Below, piece after piece: positions 9,596-17,767 of a DNA stretch of 64,000 bases. The position numbers and the translations under genes were made by a program. This DNA is from Allomuricauda sp. (GTDB lineage Bacteria > Bacteroidota > Bacteroidia > Flavobacteriales > Flavobacteriaceae). Location of the stretch: the NCBI GenBank assembly GCA_017795045.1, contig CP051244.1, positions 2,068,446 through 2,132,445 on the forward strand. The letters run 5' to 3'. The notes beneath the pieces were generated by a model. It was not told the origin of the DNA, did no database searches, and saw nothing but the letters and a program-made list of their open reading frames with translations. Each line of letters starts with the position of its first letter. Positions within the stretch are counted from its first letter, which is position 1.

Positions 9596-9748
9596 GGGCA
9601 AAGAGTTTTGGGCAAGGTAAGCCGGTTTACCGAAATATAAATCTGGCCAAGATTTATAATGCCGATGGTTTCATAAACCAAGTACTGAGAGTGTATGATT
9701 TGGCCGTAAAATGAATTGACTAAATAACCACTATAACATCAAAACTAA

Positions 9749-11533
9749 ATGAATTCGAAAAGTAAAATGATGGGAAGGATGGCTCCGATGGCAGCCCTTA
9801 CATTTCTTTCGTTGGCGCTGTTCCAGTGCACACCAAAAACCAGTGAAGTTACCCTAAAAGGAGACCCGGATAATGGTGGACTGTTCCTTCCGCAGGGATT
9901 TGAAGCATTGGTAGTGGTTGATAGTATTGGACGTACAAGACATATTACAGTCAATGAAACGGGAGACATTTATGCGCAATTGAGCAATTCCAAGGACGGG
10001 AAGGGAACCATTGCCTTGCGAGATCTGGACCAAGATGGGAAAGCGGATAGTATTGTGCACTTTGGGAATTTTATTGAAAAGGGTAGGGGAGCTACCGGGA
10101 TTACCATACATGACGGATATTTATATACCAGTACACGAAAATTCATTTACAGAAACAAGATTAGAGAAGGGGAATTGGTTCCAACCAGTGAGACCGAGCT
10201 GGTACTAACGGATATGGATCCCAACGTGGGAAGAAATTGGCATACCACCAAGCCGGTTGCTTTTGATGATGAGGGGCATATGTACGTTCCTTTTGGAAGC
10301 CCCTCTGATGCCTGTCAGGACATGGCACTTTACGGACCGGTAGGCATCCCCAATGGAAAAGGATTGGAGCCTTGCCCTGAACTGGAAAAGCATGCCGGAA
10401 TATGGCAATTCGATGCCAATAAAACAGGACTCACCCAAGAAGACGGAACAAAGTTCGCCACAGGTATCAGAAGTGTAGTGGGCATGAAGTGGAACCCAAA
10501 AGACAAAAGCCTGTATGCCGTGGGCAATGGAATTGACAACTTCCATACCATGTTCCCGGATATCTATTCCAAATGGCAGGCTGCTGTGCTCCCTTCGGAA
10601 AAGCTTATGAGAGTAACTAAAGGATCTAATTATGGATGGCCCTATGCCTACTATGATCATATTCAGAAAAAAAACGTCTTGCAACCAGGATATGGTGGTG
10701 ATGGGGAAACCATTGGTAGGGCCGCCCAGTTTGATGAGCCCGTAATAGGTTTTCCAGGACACTGGGCCCCTATGGATGTTTTGTTCTACGATGGGGACCA
10801 ATTTCCCGATCGCTATAAAAATGGGGCATTTATTGCTTTCCACGGCTCTACGGATCGTGCCCCATATCCCCAAGCCGGGTTTGTGGTTTGTTTTGTTCCC
10901 TTTGATGAAAATGGCGAATCAACAGGAGAATGGGAGGTTTTTGCAGATGGTTTTGCCAATTTGGAAGTGGTTGCCAATACCAGCGATGCCATATATAGAC
11001 CCATGGGACTTTCCATAGGCCCTGATGGGTCACTTTATATAAGTGAATCCAACAAGGGAAAGATTTGGAGGATCATGTACCATGGCAACAAGTCTGGTTT
11101 TGGAAGAGAACAGTTGGCATCAATGGAAGAAATAAAGCAAACCAAGTCTTACATCAGGGACCCGGATCCCGTGAAGGATGTTATTTCCGAAGGGGACCTT
11201 CATAGTGGAAGGATACTGTACAATACCTATTGTGCCGCTTGTCACCAAGGTGATGGTAAAGGCGATAACAATCGTTTTCCGCCCCTTCGTGATTCGGAAT
11301 GGGTAATGGGTGACGAGCATAAACTTATCGATGTGGTCCTCAACGGTATCCAAGGCCGAATAGAGGTGAACGGAAAATCATACGATGGCCTCATGCCTGC
11401 CAATAATCATTTGGACGATCATGCCATTGCCTCGATCCTTACCTACGTGCGTAAAGCTTTTGGTAATGAATCACCTCCGGTGAGCGCCCTTGTTGTTGAA
11501 AAAGTTCGAAAGGAAACCACAGCGAAAAAATAG
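9749..11533 (+). CDS. PQQ-type sugar dehydrogenase lipoprotein with C-terminal cytochrome c
   Basis: This 594-residue secreted protein starts with a lipoprotein signal (LALFQC lipobox). Residues ~50-450 form a six-bladed beta-propeller resembling soluble glucose/sorbosone dehydrogenases (GLSIGPDGSLYISE blade motif and repeated DLDQDGKAD-like turns). Residues ~485-580 are a cytochrome c domain with the haem motif CAACH and a distal Met in the DGLMPANNH segment. It probably oxidises an aldose to the aldonic acid or lactone and passes electrons to its own haem, then to the respiratory chain. It follows the permease by 153 bp and may be co-transcribed. Confidence 0.75.
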   Translation: MNSKSKMMGRMAPMAALTFLSLALFQCTPKTSEVTLKGDPDNGGLFLPQGFEALVVVDSIGRTRHITVNETGDIYAQLSNSKDGKGTIALRDLDQDGKADSIVHFGNFIEKGRGATGITIHDGYLYTSTRKFIYRNKIREGELVPTSETELVLTDMDPNVGRNWHTTKPVAFDDEGHMYVPFGSPSDACQDMALYGPVGIPNGKGLEPCPELEKHAGIWQFDANKTGLTQEDGTKFATGIRSVVGMKWNPKDKSLYAVGNGIDNFHTMFPDIYSKWQAAVLPSEKLMRVTKGSNYGWPYAYYDHIQKKNVLQPGYGGDGETIGRAAQFDEPVIGFPGHWAPMDVLFYDGDQFPDRYKNGAFIAFHGSTDRAPYPQAGFVVCFVPFDENGESTGEWEVFADGFANLEVVANTSDAIYRPMGLSIGPDGSLYISESNKGKIWRIMYHGNKSGFGREQLASMEEIKQTKSYIRDPDPVKDVISEGDLHSGRILYNTYCAACHQGDGKGDNNRFPPLRDSEWVMGDEHKLIDVVLNGIQGRIEVNGKSYDGLMPANNHLDDHAIASILTYVRKAFGNESPPVSALVVEKVRKETTAKK

Positions 11534-11882
11534 AGCTCCAGTTTTAGGTAGCTACATGTATTTTGAAATTGGGTAAGCGTTACTAAATAGGTTAAAATTC
11601 TCCCAACTGGGGAATTTCTCCCCGAATCCTTCTGAACCCTACATTTTTTATTTTTCATATATGTTTGATTTTCAGTATTTTAATTTGATTTATCGTTTTT
11701 AGCTTTTTAAGGCATAGACTTTGCTCATTGGACTACCAAGCATTTCGAGGCCTGATTGTTCCAGCAATTTTGGATGATTTGAAGAAACAATTTCGATAAT
11801 ATCCAAATGGGAATCTGACGATGGCCAATGCTAAAAACTCCAAGTGAGTGAACAAATATGGGGTGGAACTTAAAATGGAAAT
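11534..11882. other. Intergenic region with a -7 box and a decayed frame
   Basis: This 349-bp gap holds a perfect -7 hexamer context (TATGTTTG, 11660-11667) without a matching -33 TTG. It also holds what looks like the eroded end of a coding sequence (11710-11889, listed separately). A short GGGGA/TCCCC stem near 11609-11623 lacks a T-run and is not a convincing terminator. Confidence 0.4.
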
Positions 11883-11889
11883 ATGGTAG
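11710..11889 (+). pseudogene. Possible decayed C-terminal coding fragment
   Basis: One forward frame reads LDYQAFRGLIVPAILDDLKK, then stop, then YPNGNLTMANAKNSK, then stop, then VNKYGVELKMEIW and a final TAG at 11887-11889. The pieces lie in the same frame and have protein-like composition, which suggests a gene end interrupted by two stops. I do not recognise the family. It overlaps the first codons of the next gene. Chance cannot be excluded. Confidence 0.3.
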
Positions 11890-12488
11890 GTAAACTTTCA
11901 ATACGACAACGGATACAGGTGGGATTTGTACTGGCAACCGCTTTTTTGCTGGTCTTGGCTTCCAATTTGTTGGACAGGAAATATTTCTCCACCATCCAGG
12001 AAACTGTTAAATCCATATATGATGACCGGATAGTGGTGCAGGACTATATCTATCAATTACAGGATATGGCCCATGAAAAGGAAATAGCCTTTATAAAAGG
12101 GGAAAATTTAGAGGAGAATGAGGACATCAAAGTTTTGTTGAACGATTTTTCCAAAACCAAGTTAACTCGGGATGAGGCTAGATTACTGAAACAATTGGAC
12201 CATCAATTCGCAGGATTGGAACCCATGGAACTGGCCATTGCTACCAAAGACGTTTCGCAAGCCACTAAAGTCAAGGCATTGGATCAATTAGATCGAATAC
12301 ACAACACCTTGGATGGCCTTGAAAAGATTCAATTGGAACAAGGCGGGGTGTTGACCCAGCTTTCCGAAAAGAACTTACGGGTCAATAGAATGTTATCAAA
12401 CCTTGAGATAGCATTCTTGGCCATTATTGGCGTGTCCATTTTAATATTGGTATTCTATCCGGTCAAGGTTTTGGATACCATCCATTGA
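11883..12488 (+). CDS. Membrane four-helix-bundle sensor-like protein without output domain
   Basis: This 201-residue protein has two membrane helices, about residues 15-31 and 174-194. They flank a ~140-residue periplasmic helical region resembling the four-helix-bundle ligand domain of chemoreceptors (4HB_MCP type). It ends only a few residues after the second helix, with no HAMP, kinase or methyl-accepting domain. It is either a stand-alone sensor that works through a partner or the truncated input half of a former receptor. The next gene begins 36 bp downstream. Confidence 0.6.
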   Translation: MVGKLSIRQRIQVGFVLATAFLLVLASNLLDRKYFSTIQETVKSIYDDRIVVQDYIYQLQDMAHEKEIAFIKGENLEENEDIKVLLNDFSKTKLTRDEARLLKQLDHQFAGLEPMELAIATKDVSQATKVKALDQLDRIHNTLDGLEKIQLEQGGVLTQLSEKNLRVNRMLSNLEIAFLAIIGVSILILVFYPVKVLDTIH

Positions 12489-12524
12489 AATTCCAGCTTT
12501 AAATCACCAAAGTTTATATAATCC

Positions 12525-12686
12525 ATGAAAGAATTGGCAAGGAGTTTATGCTCTACGTGTCGGTATGCGGTCTATTGTTCCTTAAGTCGGGATAGGGCCA
12601 ATATCCAACTCTGCAATGAATACGTCCATCGGTGCAATGGCACTGGACTGACCGTTACGGTCACAAATGAAATGTGTAATAGTTAA
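12525..12686 (+). CDS. Small cysteine-rich protein (53 residues)
   Basis: An ATG at 12525 opens a 53-codon frame ending in TAA (12684-12686). Cysteines at residues 9, 12, 18, 30, 37 and 51 include a CSTC pair, and the order CxxC-x5-C-x11-C followed by EYVH suggests a small metal-binding or iron-sulphur knuckle. Similar Cys-spaced miniproteins occur in flavobacteria, from general recollection. It lies 29 bp before the glutamate dehydrogenase start and is probably in the same operon. Function is unknown. Confidence 0.55.
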   Translation: MKELARSLCSTCRYAVYCSLSRDRANIQLCNEYVHRCNGTGLTVTVTNEMCNS

Positions 12687-12715
12687 GAGTGTCCCACTCA
12701 ATTAAAATTCATCAA

Positions 12716-14008
12716 ATGACAGCAACAATAACATCGAAAAAAAAGCAACCGAAACAAGGGATGTTGGATAATGTCATGAGGCAGTTCAACAACGCTGCGG
12801 ACATTATAGAATTGAACAAGAACATTCGTAAGATTCTGGAAGTGACCAACAATGAGTTCATTGTCCACTTCCCGGTCCGAATGGATAATGGCGAGGTGAA
12901 AATATTTACAGGGTACCGCGTACAGCATAACAATGCCCTTGGTCCTTACAAAGGAGGATTACGGTACCACCATACTGTGGATATTGATGCAGCAAGGGCC
13001 TTGGCCATGTGGATGACCTGGAAGACTTCTTTGGCAGGATTGCCCTATGGCGGGGCCAAAGGAGGTATTCAATTGGACCCTACAAAATACTCCCAAGACG
13101 AACTGCAGCGCATCACCAGAAGATTTACCTACGCGCTTGGGGACAATATTGGCCCGGAACTGGATATCCCGGCACCGGATGTGAACACCAATTCACAGAC
13201 CATGGCTTGGATCTTGGATACCTACATGTCTACCAAATCTCCCAACGAGCGTTCAAAGAATTTACATGTGGTTACCGGAAAGCCTATTGGTACAGGAGGT
13301 TCGGAAGGAAGGGACAGGGCAACCGGTTATGGGGTTTTCTTGACCATCAAGTTTTGGGCCGAACATAAAAATGTAAACCTGAAGAATAAAAAGTTTATCG
13401 TTCAAGGTTTTGGTAATGTGGGATATTGGGCGGCCTACTTTCTGGAAAAAGAAGGTGCTATACTCACCGCGGTGCAGGATGCCTACGGCAGCATACATAA
13501 TGACACAGGAATCTCCACGGAAAAACTTTTGGACTATTCAAAGGCCAATAAAGGAAGTATTTTGGGTTTTGCGGATGCTCGCCCAATAGAGAACGCCGAA
13601 TTTTTTGATTTGGATTGCGATATCTGTATTCCTGCCGCATTAGGAAATCAAATCACCGTGGAAAACGCACCAAAAATAAAGGCCAGTTTGATTGCCGAGG
13701 GCGCCAATGGCCCAACGGATGTGAAAGCCGAGGATATTTTGTTGAAGCGGGGAGTGGATATCATACCGGACATTCTCTGCAATTCGGGAGGTGTCATTGG
13801 AAGTTATTTTGAATGGTTGCAAAATAGAAATGGCGAAATATGGCATTTGGACGAAGTGATGGAAAAACTGGAAAGAAAAATGAGGGAATCCTTCACCAAG
13901 GTGGTCCATAAAGCAAAATCCAAAAACTTGGATATGCGAACAGCAGCCTTTGTCATTGCTATTGAACGACTCGAAGAGACGTATGTCCAACGAGGCATTT
14001 TTCCATAA
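12716..14008 (+). CDS. gdhA: Glutamate dehydrogenase (Glu/Leu/Phe/Val dehydrogenase family)
   Basis: This ~430-residue cytosolic enzyme interconverts glutamate with 2-oxoglutarate and ammonia. The substrate-binding motifs GPYKGGLRYH and PYGGAKGGI carry the two key lysines. The Rossmann domain has GFGNVG, and CNSGGVIGSYFEW marks the C-terminal region. Length suits the hexameric NAD(P) type. I prefer the ATG at 12716 (MTATITSKK) to the upstream in-frame GTG at 12689, which would begin two bases after the stop of the small Cys-rich gene. Coenzyme preference cannot be read with certainty. Confidence 0.9.
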   Translation: MTATITSKKKQPKQGMLDNVMRQFNNAADIIELNKNIRKILEVTNNEFIVHFPVRMDNGEVKIFTGYRVQHNNALGPYKGGLRYHHTVDIDAARALAMWMTWKTSLAGLPYGGAKGGIQLDPTKYSQDELQRITRRFTYALGDNIGPELDIPAPDVNTNSQTMAWILDTYMSTKSPNERSKNLHVVTGKPIGTGGSEGRDRATGYGVFLTIKFWAEHKNVNLKNKKFIVQGFGNVGYWAAYFLEKEGAILTAVQDAYGSIHNDTGISTEKLLDYSKANKGSILGFADARPIENAEFFDLDCDICIPAALGNQITVENAPKIKASLIAEGANGPTDVKAEDILLKRGVDIIPDILCNSGGVIGSYFEWLQNRNGEIWHLDEVMEKLERKMRESFTKVVHKAKSKNLDMRTAAFVIAIERLEETYVQRGIFP

Positions 14009-14051
14009 AGCGAAGAAAATTTAAGTGGAGTAACATTTTAAAAGAGATACC

Positions 14052-14471
14052 ATGAAATACGGGAGTTTGGTAATAGAAAAAAAAGAATATGTCCTTTTGA
14101 AAAGGTTGATGAACGTTTCGGGATATTATAAGGACACAACACTCAAGAGTTCCGTGCAGAAGCTCGTGGGTGAACTGGAAACCGCTAAGATTTTGGACGA
14201 AGCCAACATGCCGGATGATGTCATTCGGTTCAATACAACGGTTACCATACTCTCCGAGACTGGATGGCACAAGAGGTTCAAGTTGGTGGTTCCCAGTAGG
14301 AGTGATGTACGAAACAACCATATTTCAATTTTGACCCCCATGGGGGCTGCCGTCATGGGATATGCCAAAGGCGATTCGCTCGTATGGGAATTTCCATCGG
14401 GCAATCAGAAACTGATCATTGAAAATGTGGAGCAGGAGAACGAATCCATCAACCTAAACATGATGATCTAA
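14052..14471 (+). CDS. GreA/GreB C-terminal-like (Rnk-type) protein
   Basis: This 139-residue cytosolic protein combines a short N-terminal helical part (residues ~1-50) with a C-terminal FKBP-like domain as found in GreA/GreB and Rnk. The recognisable part is SILTPMGAAVMGYAKGDSLVWEFPSG. The coiled coil with the acidic tip needed for RNA cleavage is absent, so it resembles Rnk (an RNA polymerase-binding regulator) more than a cleavage factor. It lies between gdhA and the SulP gene (16 bp upstream of the latter). Confidence 0.75.
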   Translation: MKYGSLVIEKKEYVLLKRLMNVSGYYKDTTLKSSVQKLVGELETAKILDEANMPDDVIRFNTTVTILSETGWHKRFKLVVPSRSDVRNNHISILTPMGAAVMGYAKGDSLVWEFPSGNQKLIIENVEQENESINLNMMI

Positions 14472-14487
14472 AAACATATAAAATACT

Positions 14488-16356
14488 ATGAGGAAATTTT
14501 TTTCCAATTTGAGAGGAGATATATTTGGCGGGGTTACCGCAGGGATCGTGGCCCTTCCATTGGCACTGGCATTTGGTGTCAGCTCTGGAATGGGACCCAG
14601 TGCCGGGCTCTATGGTGCTATTTTCATCAGTTTTTTTGCGGCCCTTTTTGGTGGGACCAACACCCAGATTTCAGGCCCCACGGCCCCTATGACCGCAGTG
14701 AGTATGGTGGTGGTTACGGGGATTCTGGCATTGAATGATGGTAACTTGGAGAAAGCCTTGCCCGCCATATTGATGGTTTTTTTAATGGCGGGTCTTATCC
14801 AAATTGGATTGGGACTTGTAGGTATCGGAAAGTATATCAGGTATATTCCTTATCCGGTTGTTTCCGGTTTTATGACTGCCATTGGGGTGATCATCCTTGT
14901 CACGCAGATTTTACCTTCAGTAGGGTACTACCCAAAGGAAGACATAGGACTTATTGATCAGTATAGACCTGCGGCCCAAGAAACCCTGCTGAGAAAAATC
15001 CTCAAAGAGGAATCGGATGAAGGAATGTTGGTGCTTGATGATTTTCAGGAAACCATTGACCGATCAGGGGAAGTCTCGGAGGAGCATATCTTAAAAGAGG
15101 CCAAGGCCTTGGTGGGTAAGGATACCTCAGGTGTAATGGGTACCCTCAAAATAATCCCAAGGGCACTTCAAAATATCAATTGGCTGGAATTGGCCTTGGC
15201 CTTGGCCACAATTGCCATTATATATGGCTTTAAGAAGATTACAACAGCAATTCCCAGTGCTTTGGTGGCCTTGCTGGTCGTTTCGGGTTTTGCCTATGGG
15301 ATGGATTTGGAGTATAGACCCATTGAACAGATACCCGGAGGTTTCCCTGTGATTCATTTGGATATGTTCACGCAGTTTAAATTAGATTCAGTGACTCCCT
15401 ATATTTTCACGGCATTGACACTGGCGTTATTAGGGGCCATAGATTCCCTTTTGACCTCTGTGGTCGCGGATAATATGACCAAGACCCAACATAAGCCCAA
15501 CAAGGAATTGATCGGACAGGGAGTGGGGAACAGTGTGGCTGCCCTTTTTGGAGGCCTCCCCGGGGCGGGTGCCACCATTCGTACGGTGGTAAACATCAAT
15601 GCGGGAGGTAAAACCAAAGTATCGGGAATGATGGCCGGGATACTTCTGTTGGTGGTATTGTTGGCCTTGGGGCCAGTAGCCTCCAAAATCCCAGCGGCAG
15701 TATTGGCCGGAATCTTGGTGACCGTTGGTATTGGGGTAATAGATTATAGAGGGCTGAGGGCCATACCATTTTTGCCCAGGGATACCAAAATAGGCCCCTT
15801 TAAAATTAGTTCCGAGGTGATCATCATGTTGGTGGTAATGGTGTTGTCTTCCATTTGGAACCTTGTGTATGCTGTGGGAGTAGGTCTAGTGATTGCATCA
15901 TTGATGTTCATGAAGAAAATGGGTGATCTTACGGCCAAATGGTCCGATGTGAAAACCTTAAAGGAAGAAAAAGGTTGGGCAGACGAAGTCAACTTTCCCG
16001 AAAACCTCAAAAAGGAAGTCTTTATCAAACATTTGAAAGGACCTTTATTTTTTGGATTTACCAGTGAATTTCAACAATTGGCCAAACAGATTCCCAAGAC
16101 CGCTTCAACAGTGGTCATTCGCATGGATCGTATGCAGTATTTGGACCAATCCGGGCTCTATACCCTGGAAGATGTTGTGATGGATCTTAAAAAATCCGAT
16201 ATCAAAGTACTCTTTGTCGGGGTTTTGGAACAACCCAAATACATGATGGAACGGGTAAAGTTGATACCATCCTTGGTTTCCGAAAACCAAATATTCAACA
16301 GTTTTGAGGAATGTACCTCTGCCATCAAAAGCATATATTTAGAGCAAGGGCGCTAG
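14488..16356 (+). CDS. SulP-family anion permease with STAS domain
   Basis: This 622-residue inner-membrane transporter has the SulP signature near the N-terminus (ALAFGVSSGMGPSAGLYGAI and TQISGPTAPMTAV) and a C-terminal STAS domain (residues ~510-615, MDQYLDQSG-like segment reading MQYLDQSGLYTL). Substrates of the family include sulphate and bicarbonate; which applies is unclear. A hydrophilic insertion of roughly 75 residues (about 150-225) interrupts the membrane domain. The last 18 bases overlap the 3' end of the convergent esterase gene. Confidence 0.85.
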   Translation: MRKFFSNLRGDIFGGVTAGIVALPLALAFGVSSGMGPSAGLYGAIFISFFAALFGGTNTQISGPTAPMTAVSMVVVTGILALNDGNLEKALPAILMVFLMAGLIQIGLGLVGIGKYIRYIPYPVVSGFMTAIGVIILVTQILPSVGYYPKEDIGLIDQYRPAAQETLLRKILKEESDEGMLVLDDFQETIDRSGEVSEEHILKEAKALVGKDTSGVMGTLKIIPRALQNINWLELALALATIAIIYGFKKITTAIPSALVALLVVSGFAYGMDLEYRPIEQIPGGFPVIHLDMFTQFKLDSVTPYIFTALTLALLGAIDSLLTSVVADNMTKTQHKPNKELIGQGVGNSVAALFGGLPGAGATIRTVVNINAGGKTKVSGMMAGILLLVVLLALGPVASKIPAAVLAGILVTVGIGVIDYRGLRAIPFLPRDTKIGPFKISSEVIIMLVVMVLSSIWNLVYAVGVGLVIASLMFMKKMGDLTAKWSDVKTLKEEKGWADEVNFPENLKKEVFIKHLKGPLFFGFTSEFQQLAKQIPKTASTVVIRMDRMQYLDQSGLYTLEDVVMDLKKSDIKVLFVGVLEQPKYMMERVKLIPSLVSENQIFNSFEECTSAIKSIYLEQGR

Positions 16357-17046
16357 TACTTCCCAAACATTGTCGGCAACCAATTTCTGTCCTTTCACGG
16401 TAGGATGGATGCCATCACCTTGGTTGAGTTCGGGGATTCCAGCCACATTTTCCAATAGGAAAGGAATCAAATTGATGCCTTCTGATGTGGCCAACTTAGG
16501 AAATATGCGCTCAAACTTCCCGGTGTATTCTGGCCCCATGTTGGGCGGAATCATCATACCGGCCAGAACGATTTTTGCATTGGGGAGTTCACTTTGCACA
16601 TGATCCACCATGGTTTGCAGATTGGCTTCCGTTTCCGTCAGGGGAATGCCCCGCAGTCCATCATTGGCACCGAGTTCTATGATAACGATATCCACATCAT
16701 CCTCCAGGACCCATTCCAATCGATTTTTGCCACTTGCAGTGGTTTCACCGCTCAACCCGGCGTTGATTACGGTATAGTCCAACCCAAGTGAATCAATTCT
16801 TTGTTGGATCAAGGCAGGAAAAGCTTGGCTTACCTCCAGACCATAGCCCGCAGTGAGGCTATCGCCAAAAAACAGAATCTTCTTTTTGGAACTGGGGGTT
16901 TCGGATGCTTGGGTTTCGGATTCGACTTCAGCATTGGCATCCTGTGTTTTGTTGCCAGCGGTCTTTCCTCCACAGCCAACCAATAACAGCGCTAAAAAAT
17001 AACAAAACATTAACGGCCTGGGGGAGCATGGGGTTTTCTTGGTCAT
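16339..17046 (-). CDS. GDSL/SGNH arylesterase (TesA-like) lipoprotein
   Basis: This ~235-residue secreted hydrolase starts with a lipoprotein signal (LALLLVGC lipobox). SGNH blocks are visible: FFGDSLTAGYGL with the nucleophile Ser, a Gly in NAGLSGETTASG, ELGANDGLRG with the Asn, and DGIHPTVKGQ with the Asp/His pair. It resembles E. coli TesA and arylesterases. I chose the ATG at 17046 because it leads directly into the signal peptide; the longer frame to 17094 would run into the divergent ABC gene. Substrates are probably acyl esters. Confidence 0.85.
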   Translation of the reverse strand: MTKKTPCSPRPLMFCYFLALLLVGCGGKTAGNKTQDANAEVESETQASETPSSKKKILFFGDSLTAGYGLEVSQAFPALIQQRIDSLGLDYTVINAGLSGETTASGKNRLEWVLEDDVDIVIIELGANDGLRGIPLTETEANLQTMVDHVQSELPNAKIVLAGMMIPPNMGPEYTGKFERIFPKLATSEGINLIPFLLENVAGIPELNQGDGIHPTVKGQKLVADNVWEVLAPLL

Positions 17047-17087
17047 GGTCAATTTTAGTATTTTGAGAGTTTTAACCAAAAGTGTGT

Positions 17088-17765
17088 ATGTCAAAGATAT
17101 TAAAAGTTCAAAACCTCTCTAAAACCTATCGGAGCGGTGAACATGACCTCAATGTACTCAATAATGTTTCTTTTGAAGTCGACCGTGGTGAAACCTTTGC
17201 CATTGTGGGGCCTTCGGGAAGTGGAAAAACGACCTTATTGGGATTGTGTGCAGGACTTGACACCACAGACGCGGGTGAAATATGGCTCTGTGACCACAAC
17301 TTGTTCGATTTGGACGAAGATGGTAGGGCACGCTTACGAAATGAAAATGTGGGCTTCGTTTTTCAGGACTTTCAATTGTTGCCCACACTCACGGCCTTGG
17401 AAAATGTGATTGTTCCCTTGGAACTCCGTGGAGTTAAAAATGCATCGGAGCAGGGGAAGGAACTATTGGCCAAAGTAGGCCTGAAAGAAAGATCAGGGCA
17501 TTACCCCTCCCAATTGTCAGGGGGAGAGCAACAACGTGTTGCCTTGGCACGTGCTTTCGCCAATAAACCATCCATACTTTTTGCGGACGAACCTACCGGG
17601 AACCTGGATGATGAAACCGGGACCAAAATAGAGGATTTGCTTTTTGAACTCAACAAGGAACAGGGTACCGCACTGGTGATTGTGACCCATGATCTGGATT
17701 TGGCCAAAAAAACGGACAAGAGCATACGGTTAAGGTCGGGTAAAATAGAAGAAACAGTAGCTTGA
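17088..17765 (+). CDS. ABC transporter ATPase (LolD/YbbA-type)
   Basis: This ~225-residue cytosolic ATPase has Walker A GPSGSGKTTLL, signature LSGGEQQR, Walker B ILFADEPTG and the switch His in VTHDLD. It is of the MacB/LolD/YbbA clade, in which the ATPase pairs with FtsX-like permeases. The permease gene follows directly. Its divergent neighbour is the TesA-like esterase, the same pairing (tesA-ybbA-ybbP) as in E. coli. The ATG at 17088 is preferred to the in-frame GTG two codons earlier. Confidence 0.9.
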   Translation: MSKILKVQNLSKTYRSGEHDLNVLNNVSFEVDRGETFAIVGPSGSGKTTLLGLCAGLDTTDAGEIWLCDHNLFDLDEDGRARLRNENVGFVFQDFQLLPTLTALENVIVPLELRGVKNASEQGKELLAKVGLKERSGHYPSQLSGGEQQRVALARAFANKPSILFADEPTGNLDDETGTKIEDLLFELNKEQGTALVIVTHDLDLAKKTDKSIRLRSGKIEETVA

Positions 17766-17767
17766 TC

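Noticed and set aside
9589-9714. A 41-codon frame starting in the last codons of the LctP gene
   Set aside because: It is translatable and protein-like, but too short and without motif; I could not separate it from chance.
10205-10873. A 222-codon minus-strand frame
   Set aside because: It lies wholly antisense to the dehydrogenase-cytochrome gene, whose domains and motifs are clear.
11608-11624. GGGGA/TCCCC stem after the dehydrogenase gene
   Set aside because: Only 5 bp and no T-run, so not a supported terminator.
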